A stretch of DNA of 64,000 nucleotides from 21-14-0-10-47-8 sp966211795 (GCA_966211795.1 CBIHNW010000019.1:1-64000), one strand, 5' to 3'; counted from the first letter of the stretch, positions 9,245-18,983 are shown. Numbers and translations: made by a program. The notes: a model not told the origin generated them from the letters alone.

Positions 9245-10237
9245 ATGAAAAAAAATAAGACATCAAACACATTGGCCGCTTTGGTTTCCATTATTGCGAT
9301 CAGCTTCCTGCCAGCTTTCTCTTGGGCAGAATCAAAGCTTGAATTATCAAACAACCGCGTCCTTGTTTACGAAACTTCGGACCTGGATCAACCGGGTCCC
9401 GTGTTCCTTTTCATGCCCGGAATTTTTCGCGGACTGACGATGAATGAAGACACATCAAAGCTGCCGGACGTACAGAAAATTCCATTCTCGCAATTTCTGA
9501 AAGAGAAGAAGATCCCGTTCATTTTGATGCATTTTGCCGAGCAGCCAGCGTCCGTCGCGGCCACCGGAAGCGTGCGTCCCGATTTTTCAAATACGAATGC
9601 TGATGTCTTGGCCGATGAAGTTTTGGCTTTGACCAAACAACTGAAGCTTAAACATGTGATTCCGATCAGTCTGTCGTTTAGTGGTTCGGTGATCTCGCAC
9701 CTGGATAAAGCCACATTTCCTGCCGTGATCGAAACGGCCTCGATCAGCACCGACACGGACACTTTAGATCCTGCTGCCGTTTCCAGTTTTAACATGTGGG
9801 CTTCAACGACAATCATGTTCAATCCAATCTTTGGCCCAGCCATTGTTGAACAAGCAAGACAGACAATGCTGCGACAGTATTGGGGCCCAGTTGTGAATGG
9901 TTACGCCAATACTTACCCCAATCTACAGCAATCCGAATACCACGAACGAGCGGTTGAGGGCTATTTGGGCCTGAGCGCTTCGGCCAAAGGCTTTGATGTC
10001 CGCAACCAAGATTTCGCTAAGGGTCCTGCACGAATTTTCATTCTGGGAGCGAACGAAGAGCCGGCGCGGTTGAAACTGCAAAAAGAGGCCGTCGCCATGT
10101 ATGAAAAATCGAGACATGTCTCGGGGACATCGATCATCCTTGCGGGTGCTGGGCACACTGTTCCGGTCGATCAGCCGAAAGCTTATGTCGAAATCTTGGA
10201 ACAGATTTACCAAAAGTCTCAAGAAGCCGCGAAATAG
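9245..10237 (+). CDS. Secreted alpha/beta-hydrolase-like protein
   Basis: 330 residues with a cleavable signal peptide (MKKNKTS... to FSWAE, about residues 1-29). The body has an alpha/beta-hydrolase layout: a PVFLFMPGI strand-turn near residue 55, a nucleophile-elbow-like strand HVIPISLSFSGS, and a late histidine in GAGHTVPVDQP, which is the usual place of the catalytic His. The nucleophile elbow is not a clean GxSxG, so activity is uncertain. The ATG at 9245 is preferred over the TTG three codons upstream. The thioredoxin-TPR gene follows 52 bp downstream on the same strand with no terminator, so the two may be co-transcribed. Confidence 0.65.
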   Translation: MKKNKTSNTLAALVSIIAISFLPAFSWAESKLELSNNRVLVYETSDLDQPGPVFLFMPGIFRGLTMNEDTSKLPDVQKIPFSQFLKEKKIPFILMHFAEQPASVAATGSVRPDFSNTNADVLADEVLALTKQLKLKHVIPISLSFSGSVISHLDKATFPAVIETASISTDTDTLDPAAVSSFNMWASTTIMFNPIFGPAIVEQARQTMLRQYWGPVVNGYANTYPNLQQSEYHERAVEGYLGLSASAKGFDVRNQDFAKGPARIFILGANEEPARLKLQKEAVAMYEKSRHVSGTSIILAGAGHTVPVDQPKAYVEILEQIYQKSQEAAK

Positions 10238-10256
10238 TCTCTCTGCAACAAGCCTG

Positions 10257-10289
10257 GTTCCAGTCTGAAAATCATGTCATGACTGGAAC
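10257..10289 (+). promoter_or_regulatory. Perfect 9-bp inverted repeat abutting a start codon
   Basis: GTTCCAGTC (10257-10265) and GACTGGAAC (10281-10289) form a perfect stem with a 15-base loop. The 3' arm ends immediately before the ATG at 10290, and its TGGA is the only SD-like element there. In RNA the stem would bury the ribosome entry site; in DNA it could be an operator. There is no T-run, so it is not a standard terminator. Confidence 0.5.
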
Positions 10290-11948
10290 ATGAGACATAT
10301 CCTACCTATTTACCTAATTTGCGCATTTTCTTCTTTCACCTTCGCAGCGACCACCACCACGGTGCCACAGTTGCGAAGTGCTTCGGCCCTGACGACCAAG
10401 CTTCAGGGCGATACCTACACGGCCGAGCTGAAAGAGGGCTTTCATTTTAACGATAAAGCTCCGAACCAGATACAGGTCGACAAGCAATCGGTGAAGCCTT
10501 CAGCGCTGCAGGCGCGATTGATCCGCTTCTCACTTCCTCAAAATTATCAAGAGGCACAGGCTCTGTTGTATGTCTGCGATGACCAAATCACTTATTGTGA
10601 AACTCACCAATTACCGATCAAGGGCAGCCAGACGGCCATTGCCAAATCTGAGATCAGCAAGAAAAAGCCAGCCAAAGACGAGCTTGGTTTCTGGCAAGGT
10701 CAGCTCGACAAAGCTTTCGCGATCGCCAAAGAGAAAAAGCAATTGGTGCTGTTAGACTTTTCGGCGCGTTGGTGCCCAGGCTGTGTTCGCAATAAGAACG
10801 AAATTTTCAATAAGCCCGCATTCGAGAAAATGAGCAAGAACGTCGTCAAAGTTCTTGTCGATGCGGATTTGTTCGAAAACTTTGAAATCTTAGAAAAATA
10901 TCAGATCAAAGGGATTCCGACTTTGGTTCTCGCCAACGCAAATGAAGAAGAGATTGATCGCATTGTTGGTTTCGAACCGATGGCTAAGGTGCAATCCTTT
11001 ATCGGCTCGGCTCAAAAAGATCCGACTCCGATTAAAGATTTATTGGCCACGCCGGTGACGGCGGATAACGCCACCCAGCTCAAGGTGGGACTGCGCCTGC
11101 TGAATTCCGGTAAAACCGCCGAAAGCGTTGCCTTCCTGGCACGTGTGCAGCCGGCTCCGTCCGAGCTTTTGTATGCTCGGGTCACCGCCGCGCAGGAAGC
11201 CTACGAGAAAGACAATGCCGGAAAAAAAGATTTTTACGCGAAAGAGCTCAAGGATGCATTGAAAGCAGAGCCAGGATCGACACGCTCGCTGGTGTGGAGA
11301 ACCGAGTTAGTGAAGCTGGATCCGAAAGCGCCCGAGGTGAAAACCATCGTCGAAGAGGGCAGCAAGCTTGCCGATGAGCTGATGCAAAATGATGAAAAAT
11401 TGAAAGTCGCGGTGGCCAGCGATTCGGTTGGCGAATTTAAAGGCTACGAAAAATGGGTTGTCGCATTCTACAAAGCAGATCTGCTCGAGGCGGCAAATGC
11501 GCCTGAAGAAGAGCAAACCAAAGTCATGAGCCAAGCGGCGGATCTTGGAATTGCATATAAGATTCCGGTTAGCAAGAAAGGCCCCGCACTTCGTCAGCTG
11601 GTGAATTTCAGCTCGGCGAAACGTTGGGAAGAGGCCGAAGCGCTCGCCAATGCACTGTTGAAACAAGACCCGAACAACACCGACGTCAAACGTCGCAAGA
11701 TCAAAATTTTACTCGCACTCAAAAAATACAAAGAAGCGACCGAACTCGGCGAAAAGCTGATTGGTCAAGTCGAAGGACGCAATGAATTTTGGGTGGCGGA
11801 AAGTCTTGCCAAAGCTTACGTCGGTTCTGAGAAGAAAACGGAAGCCAAACGTTTGTTGACGGCTTATCTCGCTCGTCCGGAGATGCAGGTTGATAAGATG
11901 AAGGCCTCGAAAAAAGGAATGGAAGATCTTCTGAAAAGCCTTCAGTAG
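10290..11948 (+). CDS. Exported thioredoxin-fold protein with C-terminal TPR-like repeats
   Basis: 552 residues with a signal peptide (cleavage near FTFAA, residue ~20). Residues ~25-110 resemble the N-terminal beta domain found in DsbD-type thiol-disulfide reductases and contain two Cys (YVCDDQITYC). Residues ~130-240 are a thioredoxin fold with active site WCPGC (Cys162/Cys165) and the expected cis-proline in KGIPTLV (Pro210). Residues ~260-552 are helical hairpins of TPR type, probably for protein docking. There is no DsbD-like membrane domain, so it should be a soluble periplasmic oxidoreductase or reductase that needs a separate electron source. The start codon abuts an inverted repeat that may control translation. 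Confidence 0.8.
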   Translation: MRHILPIYLICAFSSFTFAATTTTVPQLRSASALTTKLQGDTYTAELKEGFHFNDKAPNQIQVDKQSVKPSALQARLIRFSLPQNYQEAQALLYVCDDQITYCETHQLPIKGSQTAIAKSEISKKKPAKDELGFWQGQLDKAFAIAKEKKQLVLLDFSARWCPGCVRNKNEIFNKPAFEKMSKNVVKVLVDADLFENFEILEKYQIKGIPTLVLANANEEEIDRIVGFEPMAKVQSFIGSAQKDPTPIKDLLATPVTADNATQLKVGLRLLNSGKTAESVAFLARVQPAPSELLYARVTAAQEAYEKDNAGKKDFYAKELKDALKAEPGSTRSLVWRTELVKLDPKAPEVKTIVEEGSKLADELMQNDEKLKVAVASDSVGEFKGYEKWVVAFYKADLLEAANAPEEEQTKVMSQAADLGIAYKIPVSKKGPALRQLVNFSSAKRWEEAEALANALLKQDPNNTDVKRRKIKILLALKKYKEATELGEKLIGQVEGRNEFWVAESLAKAYVGSEKKTEAKRLLTAYLARPEMQVDKMKASKKGMEDLLKSLQ

Positions 11949-11959
11949 ATGCTTTGTCG

Positions 11960-13561
11960 TTAACGACGTGGGACGCGAGCTTTTCGCTTTCGTCTCACAG
12001 TTAAGAGCTGAATGCCCACGGGCAGCGCCAACAGACATCCCCAAATGAATAAGGCTCCTGCAGGCGGAGTGGGCGTTTGAATGTGACCGCAGCCGCTGGA
12101 TTTAAAATCAAAATCTTTTTTCTGTCCCGGCGTGTAGGTGACAACAACTTGATCTGCCATTGTCGGTGCCGCGGGTGTTGACGTCGTGACGATGATCTTC
12201 ATTTGCACAAATCGTTTGTTAGCGACTTGCGAGTAATCACTGGTCCAACCGGTGTCATCGCCCGCAAAATCATCGGCACTGCCACGCAATTGAACCTGAA
12301 AGTCCGCGGATGCCGGCGTGACCACCACTGAATCGATGGTCGCCAATGTGCTGTTGAGATCAAAAGATTTTGTGGTTACGGCCTGCGCCGCAGTTGAAAA
12401 TTCGACCGTATTGGTGTTCGGGACGACCGGCGCCTCTTCCGAAGGCGAGTAAGTACCGACGCCATTGTAGCCAACACTGGCCACCCAACTTCGGCCAGGG
12501 CCGCCAACCGCTCCACCAGCCGGAACTGAATTCACTCCGCCCAATCCTTGGTTTGCCTGGCTGGCACCAACGCCATCGGTGTTGTAGATGTTCACCGTTC
12601 CACCAGAAAATATTTTAACGCCGCCACCGCCGCCACCGCCGCCGGGCCCGCCTGCCACGTTCGAGTCTCCACCTTTGCCACCATTGGCGTAAATAAATCC
12701 GGTGACTGAGGTGGGCGAGGTTCCGATGCTGACATCACCGACAGCATGAATGATCACGACACCGCCACCACCACCACCGCCGGCCCCAGCCGCCGCCGCT
12801 GTTCCCGAGCCGCCGCCGCCCCCAGCTCCGCCCGCGATCACGGAAAATTCAGGATCGGTCGTCGAAATTCCGGCCTGGCCGCCAGCGACGCTGGAATTTG
12901 GGCCCGCGCCCACAGGACTGTTCGTGTTCCACGAGCCACCACCGCCACCGCCCACGGCCGCACCACCGGTGAAATTTCCACCTTGGCCTGCGGTCACGGC
13001 GCTTTGCACGCTGGTGCCATCACTGCCCGATTGATTGACGGCCCCACCGTTTCCACCGGGTTTTCCACCGCATCGACTGCTGCCACCGCTGCCGGCAACG
13101 GCGCCGACGGCGTTGCCACCGTTTTCACCGTGGCACCAGATTTCGCCCTCTATTCGCACATCGCTTTGGCTGTAAATGATCAATGGAGAATTGCCGACGG
13201 GTTCCAACACCCAGCCCGCTGCGAGATAAAAACTTGTGACCTGTAAGACGGGAAAGCGCGAAAGATCGAAACGAATTTTATTTCCAGAGACATCGCCGTT
13301 CACGCTGAACTGTGAATAAGTCGTGGGTCCAAATGCACCGTGCGAGCCATCACCAACGGAAAATGCTTTTGCTGTCGCCCCAGGTTTGTAATTCACGGCC
13401 TGCAAGCTGGGATGAATTTTTCCCAAGCCTTGATTCCACACCGCTTGCTCGCTGGCCATATTTTGACGTGAAGAAAAGTTTTCGGAAACTTCGCCGGCAA
13501 AAACCGGAAGCGAAAAAATCAAAGCTAAGCTGAGGAAATAAATGCGCATTTCCATGCCCAT
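11960..13561 (-). CDS. Glycine-rich exported protein with C-terminal membrane/Arg sorting-like tail
   Basis: 533 residues with a signal peptide (MRIYFLSLALIFSLPVFAGE). Three in-frame starts (13561, 13555, 13549) cannot be separated because no SD site is clear. After an N-terminal beta-rich region, residues ~150-330 are extremely Gly/Ala/Ser-rich (runs such as AGGAGGGGGSG), then comes a beta domain (about 385-480). The C-terminus has GCG (Cys491), a Pro/Thr hinge, one hydrophobic span and a basic end (RRKRKARVPRR). That order, Cys-containing tripartite tail with span and Arg cluster, resembles the MYXO-CTERM class of C-terminal surface-sorting signals. I recognise no enzyme domain. It runs in the same direction as the Ig-repeat gene upstream (gap 114 bp), so both may be surface components made together. 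Confidence 0.6.
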   Translation of the reverse strand: MGMEMRIYFLSLALIFSLPVFAGEVSENFSSRQNMASEQAVWNQGLGKIHPSLQAVNYKPGATAKAFSVGDGSHGAFGPTTYSQFSVNGDVSGNKIRFDLSRFPVLQVTSFYLAAGWVLEPVGNSPLIIYSQSDVRIEGEIWCHGENGGNAVGAVAGSGGSSRCGGKPGGNGGAVNQSGSDGTSVQSAVTAGQGGNFTGGAAVGGGGGGSWNTNSPVGAGPNSSVAGGQAGISTTDPEFSVIAGGAGGGGGSGTAAAAGAGGGGGGGVVIIHAVGDVSIGTSPTSVTGFIYANGGKGGDSNVAGGPGGGGGGGGVKIFSGGTVNIYNTDGVGASQANQGLGGVNSVPAGGAVGGPGRSWVASVGYNGVGTYSPSEEAPVVPNTNTVEFSTAAQAVTTKSFDLNSTLATIDSVVVTPASADFQVQLRGSADDFAGDDTGWTSDYSQVANKRFVQMKIIVTTSTPAAPTMADQVVVTYTPGQKKDFDFKSSGCGHIQTPTPPAGALFIWGCLLALPVGIQLLTVRRKRKARVPRR

Positions 13562-13675
13562 CTATTTCGGACTTTTCGCTTTCGGCCAAGAGGTCCAGCC
13601 CGACCATCTGGTCGAACGTCCAGCGAAACTCTGGCCGGGCCGCACCCAAAGGCGCGGCTCGGAGCTGGTGGAAGA

Positions 13676-16600
13676 TTATCGATTGGTTCGGGCGGTCTGC
13701 ACGTTCCCGGTGTAAGTGTTGCCGGCCGCATCTTTGCCAGACACTTGGATTGAATACATCGTGTTCGAAGACAAGCCCGTCAGCTTAATGCTATAGGTGG
13801 TCGCCGTCGTCGAAGTTTCAACCGTCGCTTGATTCAAAGCCGTACCGACGCCGTAGTTGACTTTACCGGTCCCTGCTTCGTTCAAGAACCAAGTCACGGT
13901 GATCGAGTTGGTCGTGGTTGTAGTCGTAAAACTTGTGATTGTCGGCGCCGTGGTGTCGACAGTCCAAGCCTTCGAAGCCCCGACAGCGTCCATCGTTCCG
14001 GCCTGATCAATCGCCTTCACCGTGAAGCTGTGATTGCCATCACCCAAACCAGAATACGATGCCGGTGACGAGCAACTTGAAAACGCCGCTCCATCCAACG
14101 AGCAGACAAAACCTGAGGTCGGTTGGTTCGCCGAAAACGAGATGCTCATCGTTTTCGATTTCACCACTGATCCAGCGGGATTGCTCGACAAGATGCTGGT
14201 TTGGATCGGCGGATAAACCGTGAACGAATAAGAGGCGCCAACGGGATCCACGTTGCCCGCAGAATCCACGGCTTTCGCGACGAATGTATGCGAACCTGCG
14301 CTCAATCCTGAATAAGAAGCCGGAGTGGCACAATCAACAAAGACTTGTCCATCCATCGAACACAGGAATGTTGCCGGACTTTCATTGGCAACCAGGCTGA
14401 ATGTGATCGCGCTGCCGGCTTGGTTGTGGGACTCGAGCGTCGTTGGCGCGACCGTGTCCACGCTCCAAGAGTGAGAAGCTTGGCTTTGGTTTCCGGCCAA
14501 ATCTGTGGCGCGCACGATCAACGTGTGATCGCCATCGGCCAATCCAGAATAATGAACCGGACTTTGACATGCCTCAAATCCCGCTTCATCCATTGCACAC
14601 TCAAAGCTCGCTTGCTCATTCGAAGAAATCTCGATCGTGCGTGAATCGACATTCACGAGATTTCCACCGTTGCCGGTCAAGGTCAGGACTGGTGCCTGGG
14701 TGTCGACAACAAAAGAATACTCGATCGTGTTCGACAAGTTTCCGGCTTGATCGTAACCCGAAACCGATAATGTATAGGAGCCGTCATTCAATCCGGTCAG
14801 CTCAATCGGGTTGGTGAATGAAGCCAGCGGTGCTCCGTTCAAGGAAGCCGACAAGCTTACATTTTCTGACAACACGATTTGCGCGCTGATATTTCCCGTC
14901 TTCTGGTAAGTCGCGCCTGAAGGCAAGATGGTACCAAAGCTGATCAATGGTGCCGTCGCATCGACCGTCCATCCAACGCTCACTGTTTCACCACGATTTC
15001 CCACCGCATCTTGAGCGTAGACAGAAATATGATGTTCGCCATCTTCCGGCATCGAGAATTGAACCGGCGAGCTGCAGACGACTGGATCCTGCGAATCAAT
15101 CTGACAATAAGTGGTCCCCGTTTCGTTGATGAAGAACTCAACGGACGCTTGCGACGAATTCGTCAGTCCCGCTGAAGGCGTGATCGCACCGAAGGTCACG
15201 ATCGGAGCGGTGTAATCCTGAGTCCAAGATGATGACACCGAAGCACCCACATTACCGGCCAGGTCAACCGCCCGAACTTCGAACCAGTGTGAGCCTTCAC
15301 TCAGGTTCTGCAACGCGACTGGTGATTCACAAGCGGCGAAGGCACCATGATCGATCGCGCATTCAAAGTTCGACGTTTCGCTTGCCGAGAATGAAATCGA
15401 GCGCGCTGGATTTTTGCTGAGAGACTCGTTCGGCTCGATCGCCACGATCTGGGTGGTTGGCGGAGTCATATCCAAAGTCCACTGAAAACGTGCGGGTGAT
15501 CCGCTGACGTTTCCGACTTTGTCGATCGCCGTCACCGAGAATGTGTGCAGGCCTTCTTCGATCACGGTGTAGGTCATCGGCGAAGAGCAATCCGTTGAAG
15601 CCGCACCATCAATACTGCATTTGAAAGTTCCCGTTTTGCTGGAAGCGAACAGGAACGTCATCGACACCTGGTTCGTCAAGCTTGGAAGATCATTCAGATT
15701 GGTGATGGTCACGACCGGTGGAACACTGTCCACGGTCCATGAATAAACCGCAGGATCATTCACGTCGACTCCACGCGGAGTCTGAGCATACACCTGAAAG
15801 CTGTGTGCTCCGTTACCGAGACCCGCAAATGAGATCGGCGACTGACACTTGTCGAAATCCGCTTGATCCAGAGAGCACCAATAAGTCCCGTCCGTATATT
15901 CGCTGGAAAATGAAATCAACATATTGGTTTGCGACGTAACGGCTGCAGACGGAGAAGCAGAATCGATATGGACTTCGTATTTGGTCAAATCTTCTGGCGG
16001 CAACGTGGTGGTCGTCGTCGTGGTGGTGGTTGTGGAAGTGGTCGTGACCGGCGGCAAAGTGGTTGTTGTCGTTGGTGTTCCATCTGGCAACGTAGTTGTC
16101 GTGGTCGTGGTCATTTCATTGGGCAACGTTGTCGTTGTCGTCGTGGTGGTCGTCGTTGTTGTGGGTACCGGATTACAATCAACGAAAGAAAGACCTTTAA
16201 ATGTTACGTTCGCATCAGTGATCACGTTGTGGTGACCCAATACGGAAATTCGCAAAAGACCTTTGTTGCGTTTTAAACGCAAAAGATAACGATCAAAGGG
16301 TTCGATTCCATTCGCCAGCAAACGTTGCAATTTAAATCGCGAACAGGTTTCTCCATTGGGTTTCAAAATATGCGTCAAATTTAATGGATCGCTGTATCCA
16401 CCGGGCAAAGATGCCTTGATACCGTTCAATGCCAAATTCAAAGTCTCAGTTTGTTTGTTTTTCTTTTTGTAAGTCACTTCCAATTCCACGTCTTGCAACA
16501 GGAAACCGTACTGACTTTTCAGAAAGTCCAGGTCTGAAATATTCAGGTAGAGATGCGAACCTTTAATCTGCACGACATGTTCTTTTTCCATGAACGGAAC

Positions 16601-16858
16601 CGAGCACGCCCCGGCAGGGATTGTGGGTTGCGGATCGACGTGAGAAGGATGACGTTTATCGTGATGTTGAAAAATCTGCTTCAGCATTTGCTGCGCGATT
16701 TTCTTCGCATCTTCTTTTTGGGAAACAGCTGGAAGCACCTTGTTGCTGTTTTCGCTTTTCGCGTAAACATAACTGGCAGGCACGCTGGCCAATCCGACGG
16801 TCATCAGGCCGGCTTGAAGCAAAGCAGATGTTGAATAAAATGTAAAAAACTTGCCCAT
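13676..16858 (-). CDS. Large exported protein with eight Ig-like repeats and a fibronectin type III domain
   Basis: 1060 residues, with a signal peptide ending around SYVYAKS. An N-terminal globular domain (about 70-230) is unrecognised. Next come poly-Thr linkers separated by LP-containing spacers (about 230-295), then eight Ig-like repeats of ~83-86 residues. The repeat core is F-x-C-S-x-D, then about five to nine residues, C-x-S-P, then G-x-H-x-F-x-V-x-A-x-D-x-A-G-N. Seven repeats keep the Cys pair and the fifth lacks it. The last ~90 residues form a fibronectin-III-like domain ending in RTNR, with no anchor. Such stalks usually present or bind ligands on the cell surface; adhesion is the likely role but is inferred. 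There is no enzymatic motif. Confidence 0.75.
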   Translation of the reverse strand: MGKFFTFYSTSALLQAGLMTVGLASVPASYVYAKSENSNKVLPAVSQKEDAKKIAQQMLKQIFQHHDKRHPSHVDPQPTIPAGACSVPFMEKEHVVQIKGSHLYLNISDLDFLKSQYGFLLQDVELEVTYKKKNKQTETLNLALNGIKASLPGGYSDPLNLTHILKPNGETCSRFKLQRLLANGIEPFDRYLLRLKRNKGLLRISVLGHHNVITDANVTFKGLSFVDCNPVPTTTTTTTTTTTTLPNEMTTTTTTTLPDGTPTTTTTLPPVTTTSTTTTTTTTTTLPPEDLTKYEVHIDSASPSAAVTSQTNMLISFSSEYTDGTYWCSLDQADFDKCQSPISFAGLGNGAHSFQVYAQTPRGVDVNDPAVYSWTVDSVPPVVTITNLNDLPSLTNQVSMTFLFASSKTGTFKCSIDGAASTDCSSPMTYTVIEEGLHTFSVTAIDKVGNVSGSPARFQWTLDMTPPTTQIVAIEPNESLSKNPARSISFSASETSNFECAIDHGAFAACESPVALQNLSEGSHWFEVRAVDLAGNVGASVSSSWTQDYTAPIVTFGAITPSAGLTNSSQASVEFFINETGTTYCQIDSQDPVVCSSPVQFSMPEDGEHHISVYAQDAVGNRGETVSVGWTVDATAPLISFGTILPSGATYQKTGNISAQIVLSENVSLSASLNGAPLASFTNPIELTGLNDGSYTLSVSGYDQAGNLSNTIEYSFVVDTQAPVLTLTGNGGNLVNVDSRTIEISSNEQASFECAMDEAGFEACQSPVHYSGLADGDHTLIVRATDLAGNQSQASHSWSVDTVAPTTLESHNQAGSAITFSLVANESPATFLCSMDGQVFVDCATPASYSGLSAGSHTFVAKAVDSAGNVDPVGASYSFTVYPPIQTSILSSNPAGSVVKSKTMSISFSANQPTSGFVCSLDGAAFSSCSSPASYSGLGDGNHSFTVKAIDQAGTMDAVGASKAWTVDTTAPTITSFTTTTTTNSITVTWFLNEAGTGKVNYGVGTALNQATVETSTTATTYSIKLTGLSSNTMYSIQVSGKDAAGNTYTGNVQTARTNR
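16005..16164 (-). repeat. Poly-threonine coding tracts
   Basis: Four to five runs of Thr codons (5-12 each) in the Ig-repeat protein gene, read on the minus strand. The codons mix ACA, ACG and ACC, so the DNA is not a perfect microsatellite although it is all ACN. Confidence 0.85.
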
Positions 16859-17048
16859 AAGACCCCCAACTTAACGTCCAACCAACTTCGGGTAATTGCG
16901 CACTTAAATATCTTAGCACTTCTTAGGTCTAGTTTCCGTGAATCCAGATCCCGGATTGAGAAACTGATTTTTGTCTTTTTAGTTCATGATGTTAACAGAA
17001 CCGAATTTTTCGTTTTATAATTGGAAGCATCGAAATGAGAGAATCAAT

Positions 17049-17732
17049 ATGAGACAAATTCTATCTTATGCTACGTTTTTCATACTATTTATGTCCGCCA
17101 TGCCCGCGTTCGCTCAGTCGCATGGGGCGAATGGACTGTACCTGGAAACGAATCTTTTCCCCGTCTACGTCAATCGCAACGACACGCGAAGCGTGACTTC
17201 ATCTCCGGGTGTCGCGACCGAATCGGGTTTGGGTTACGACACCCGCACAACCCTGGGTTACACGCTGATGGGGCATACGATGTTGGTGGCCGTGACTTAC
17301 AATCTGTATCACCTGCAAACAAAACGCGCCAATGTGGAAGGTGGAGATTCGGGCCTGGATGAAACCACGGAAAATTCGCAATACGGACCAACCATTGGCT
17401 GGTTGCCGGGCAATTGGCGATTGCTGCTCACTTATTTTATGTCCGGCAAAAAATCGGTGGCGTCGAAAAATGACGACAGCACCGGCGTCACCGGAGACGT
17501 GACGATCACCAACACCAAAGTGAGTGGATACCAATTGGTCGCGGGTTATACGTTTCAAGTCTCGAATAGTTTCGGCTTCGGACCCTCTGTGGTGTATCGC
17601 GCGCTCAGCTACTCGAAACAATCTAAGGTGAATGCGCTCAATTCGGCAGAAAATTATGACGATGTCGATCTCGAATCCAACTCGCTCGAGAACTCGTTGA
17701 CCGCCATGCTGTCATTGATTTTTCAGTTTTAA
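17049..17732 (+). CDS. Putative outer-membrane beta-barrel protein
   Basis: 227 residues with a signal peptide (MRQILSYATFF... to PAFAQ, cleavage near 22). The mature protein alternates amphipathic strands rich in Tyr/Gly (GYDTRTTLGYTLMGH, GYQLVAGYTFQVS) and ends in SLIFQF, a terminal Phe typical of BAM-inserted barrels. About eight to ten strands would fit. It was started at 17049 rather than 16986 because the signal peptide begins there and GAGAG lies upstream. No ligand can be inferred. Confidence 0.7.
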   Translation: MRQILSYATFFILFMSAMPAFAQSHGANGLYLETNLFPVYVNRNDTRSVTSSPGVATESGLGYDTRTTLGYTLMGHTMLVAVTYNLYHLQTKRANVEGGDSGLDETTENSQYGPTIGWLPGNWRLLLTYFMSGKKSVASKNDDSTGVTGDVTITNTKVSGYQLVAGYTFQVSNSFGFGPSVVYRALSYSKQSKVNALNSAENYDDVDLESNSLENSLTAMLSLIFQF

Positions 17733-17909
17733 GACCTGGTCTTGAATTGAAAAATGTACCGTTCAGCCAATGGCTTTGACACCGCAAAGACCCTATAAAC
17801 CCAACTGGTTCTTGCTTGCGCTGGCCCGAATATCGCAATCCTGCTGCCTCAAGTTTGATTTTATATAAAGGGAAGCTCTGCCGACTGTGCCTGAGCTTGT
17901 GGATGGCAT

Positions 17910-18863
17910 ATGCGATTTTGGGTTTCAGTTATCATTTGGGGTCTTTCTTCCGCCGCTTCCGCTATTTCTTTGTCTGCCGCTGACTCGATCTTGGCGGCAC
18001 TGACAAACGCAACGATTGCCGAAGGAAACTACCAAATCGAAGAGCAAACTCGGCCTGGCGCCGCCGACAACTCTCTCGAAATTTCAAAACCACGATCCTT
18101 GTTGCTAAAAACAAAAGAGATGGGACAAGTTCTCGTCAGTTACGGTTTTTCCGAAACTGGAATGCGCCTTCAGGTCCGCAATGATCTGGGCTTGGAAATG
18201 GAAATTCGCGGCGCCGATGCCGAAGCGATTCATCAACGCATTCTCACCCTGATTCGAACGCAAAGGCTCGCGCATTCAAGTCTGGCACTTTCATATTACG
18301 CTTACACGCAATTGGATTCAGCCGCTTTATTTGATGGAGCACTGATCACCCAAATTAGCTACCGCCTGCAAACTGAAAAATCGGGTCGAGCCACGATTGC
18401 CGGTGCCGTTGGTTTCGAGCTTGTGAATGGTCGCGGCGAAATTTTGCAGATCCACTCTCAGCCAGCCGAAAATCAAGAGACAAAACTGGTGGTTCAAGTG
18501 ACCCATCCGGATCATGTCACTCAAGCAGTTCCACTTTCGTCTAAAGCCAATGCGAAGCTACTATCTTTATTGATGGAACGTGCCGAATACTTTCAGCGAT
18601 TCTATGCGGCCGAGAATGATGCGAATCAATTCTTTCCGGCCCGCCAAAATGAAAAGCCCGGCTTTGCGCACAAGATTTTTCCCAAATTTATGGGTCGATT
18701 TTTTTCTGCAGCTTCCAATCTTCCAGAAACGATCGCCGTGCAATTGATCCCCGCGTGGGAAATCAACAATGATCAAAGCGGTCGGGAACTGGCTTGGAAA
18801 AAATCCTATCAATTGGGAAGTTTCAGCCCCAAGCTTTGCGCTCGCATTTATCAGGGGCTTTGA
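17910..18863 (+). CDS. Exported protein of unknown function
   Basis: 317 residues with a signal peptide (to about SSAASA, residue 18). I do not recognise a family. The mature part starts with a helical segment (AADSILAALTNATIAEG), then a mixed alpha/beta region with a possible lipid- or ligand-binding beta sheet (SLLLKTKEMGQVLVSYGF). The C-terminus is GRELAWKKSYQLGSFSPKL. The SD site is weak; a T/A-rich TTTGATTTTATATAAAGGG stretch about 45-65 bases upstream may hold the promoter. It is flanked by the barrel gene (177 bp upstream, which shows nothing else clear) and a small cytoplasmic gene. Confidence 0.6.
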   Translation: MRFWVSVIIWGLSSAASAISLSAADSILAALTNATIAEGNYQIEEQTRPGAADNSLEISKPRSLLLKTKEMGQVLVSYGFSETGMRLQVRNDLGLEMEIRGADAEAIHQRILTLIRTQRLAHSSLALSYYAYTQLDSAALFDGALITQISYRLQTEKSGRATIAGAVGFELVNGRGEILQIHSQPAENQETKLVVQVTHPDHVTQAVPLSSKANAKLLSLLMERAEYFQRFYAAENDANQFFPARQNEKPGFAHKIFPKFMGRFFSAASNLPETIAVQLIPAWEINNDQSGRELAWKKSYQLGSFSPKLCARIYQGL

Positions 18864-18983
18864 TCTCTCATCAGATTCTGCATTTCGACAGGGCTTTACC
18901 ACAACCGTCTTTACGGGGTGAATCAATCCTGGATTTGACTCGGCTCGCCTTGAGATAATAGAAAAACGCGGCGGAGGTGAACG

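Noticed and set aside
12750..13246. Pro/Ala-rich plus-strand frames opposite the glycine-rich gene
   Set aside because: Antisense of GGN-rich codons; composition is a by-product, and the minus gene has a signal peptide and organised domains.
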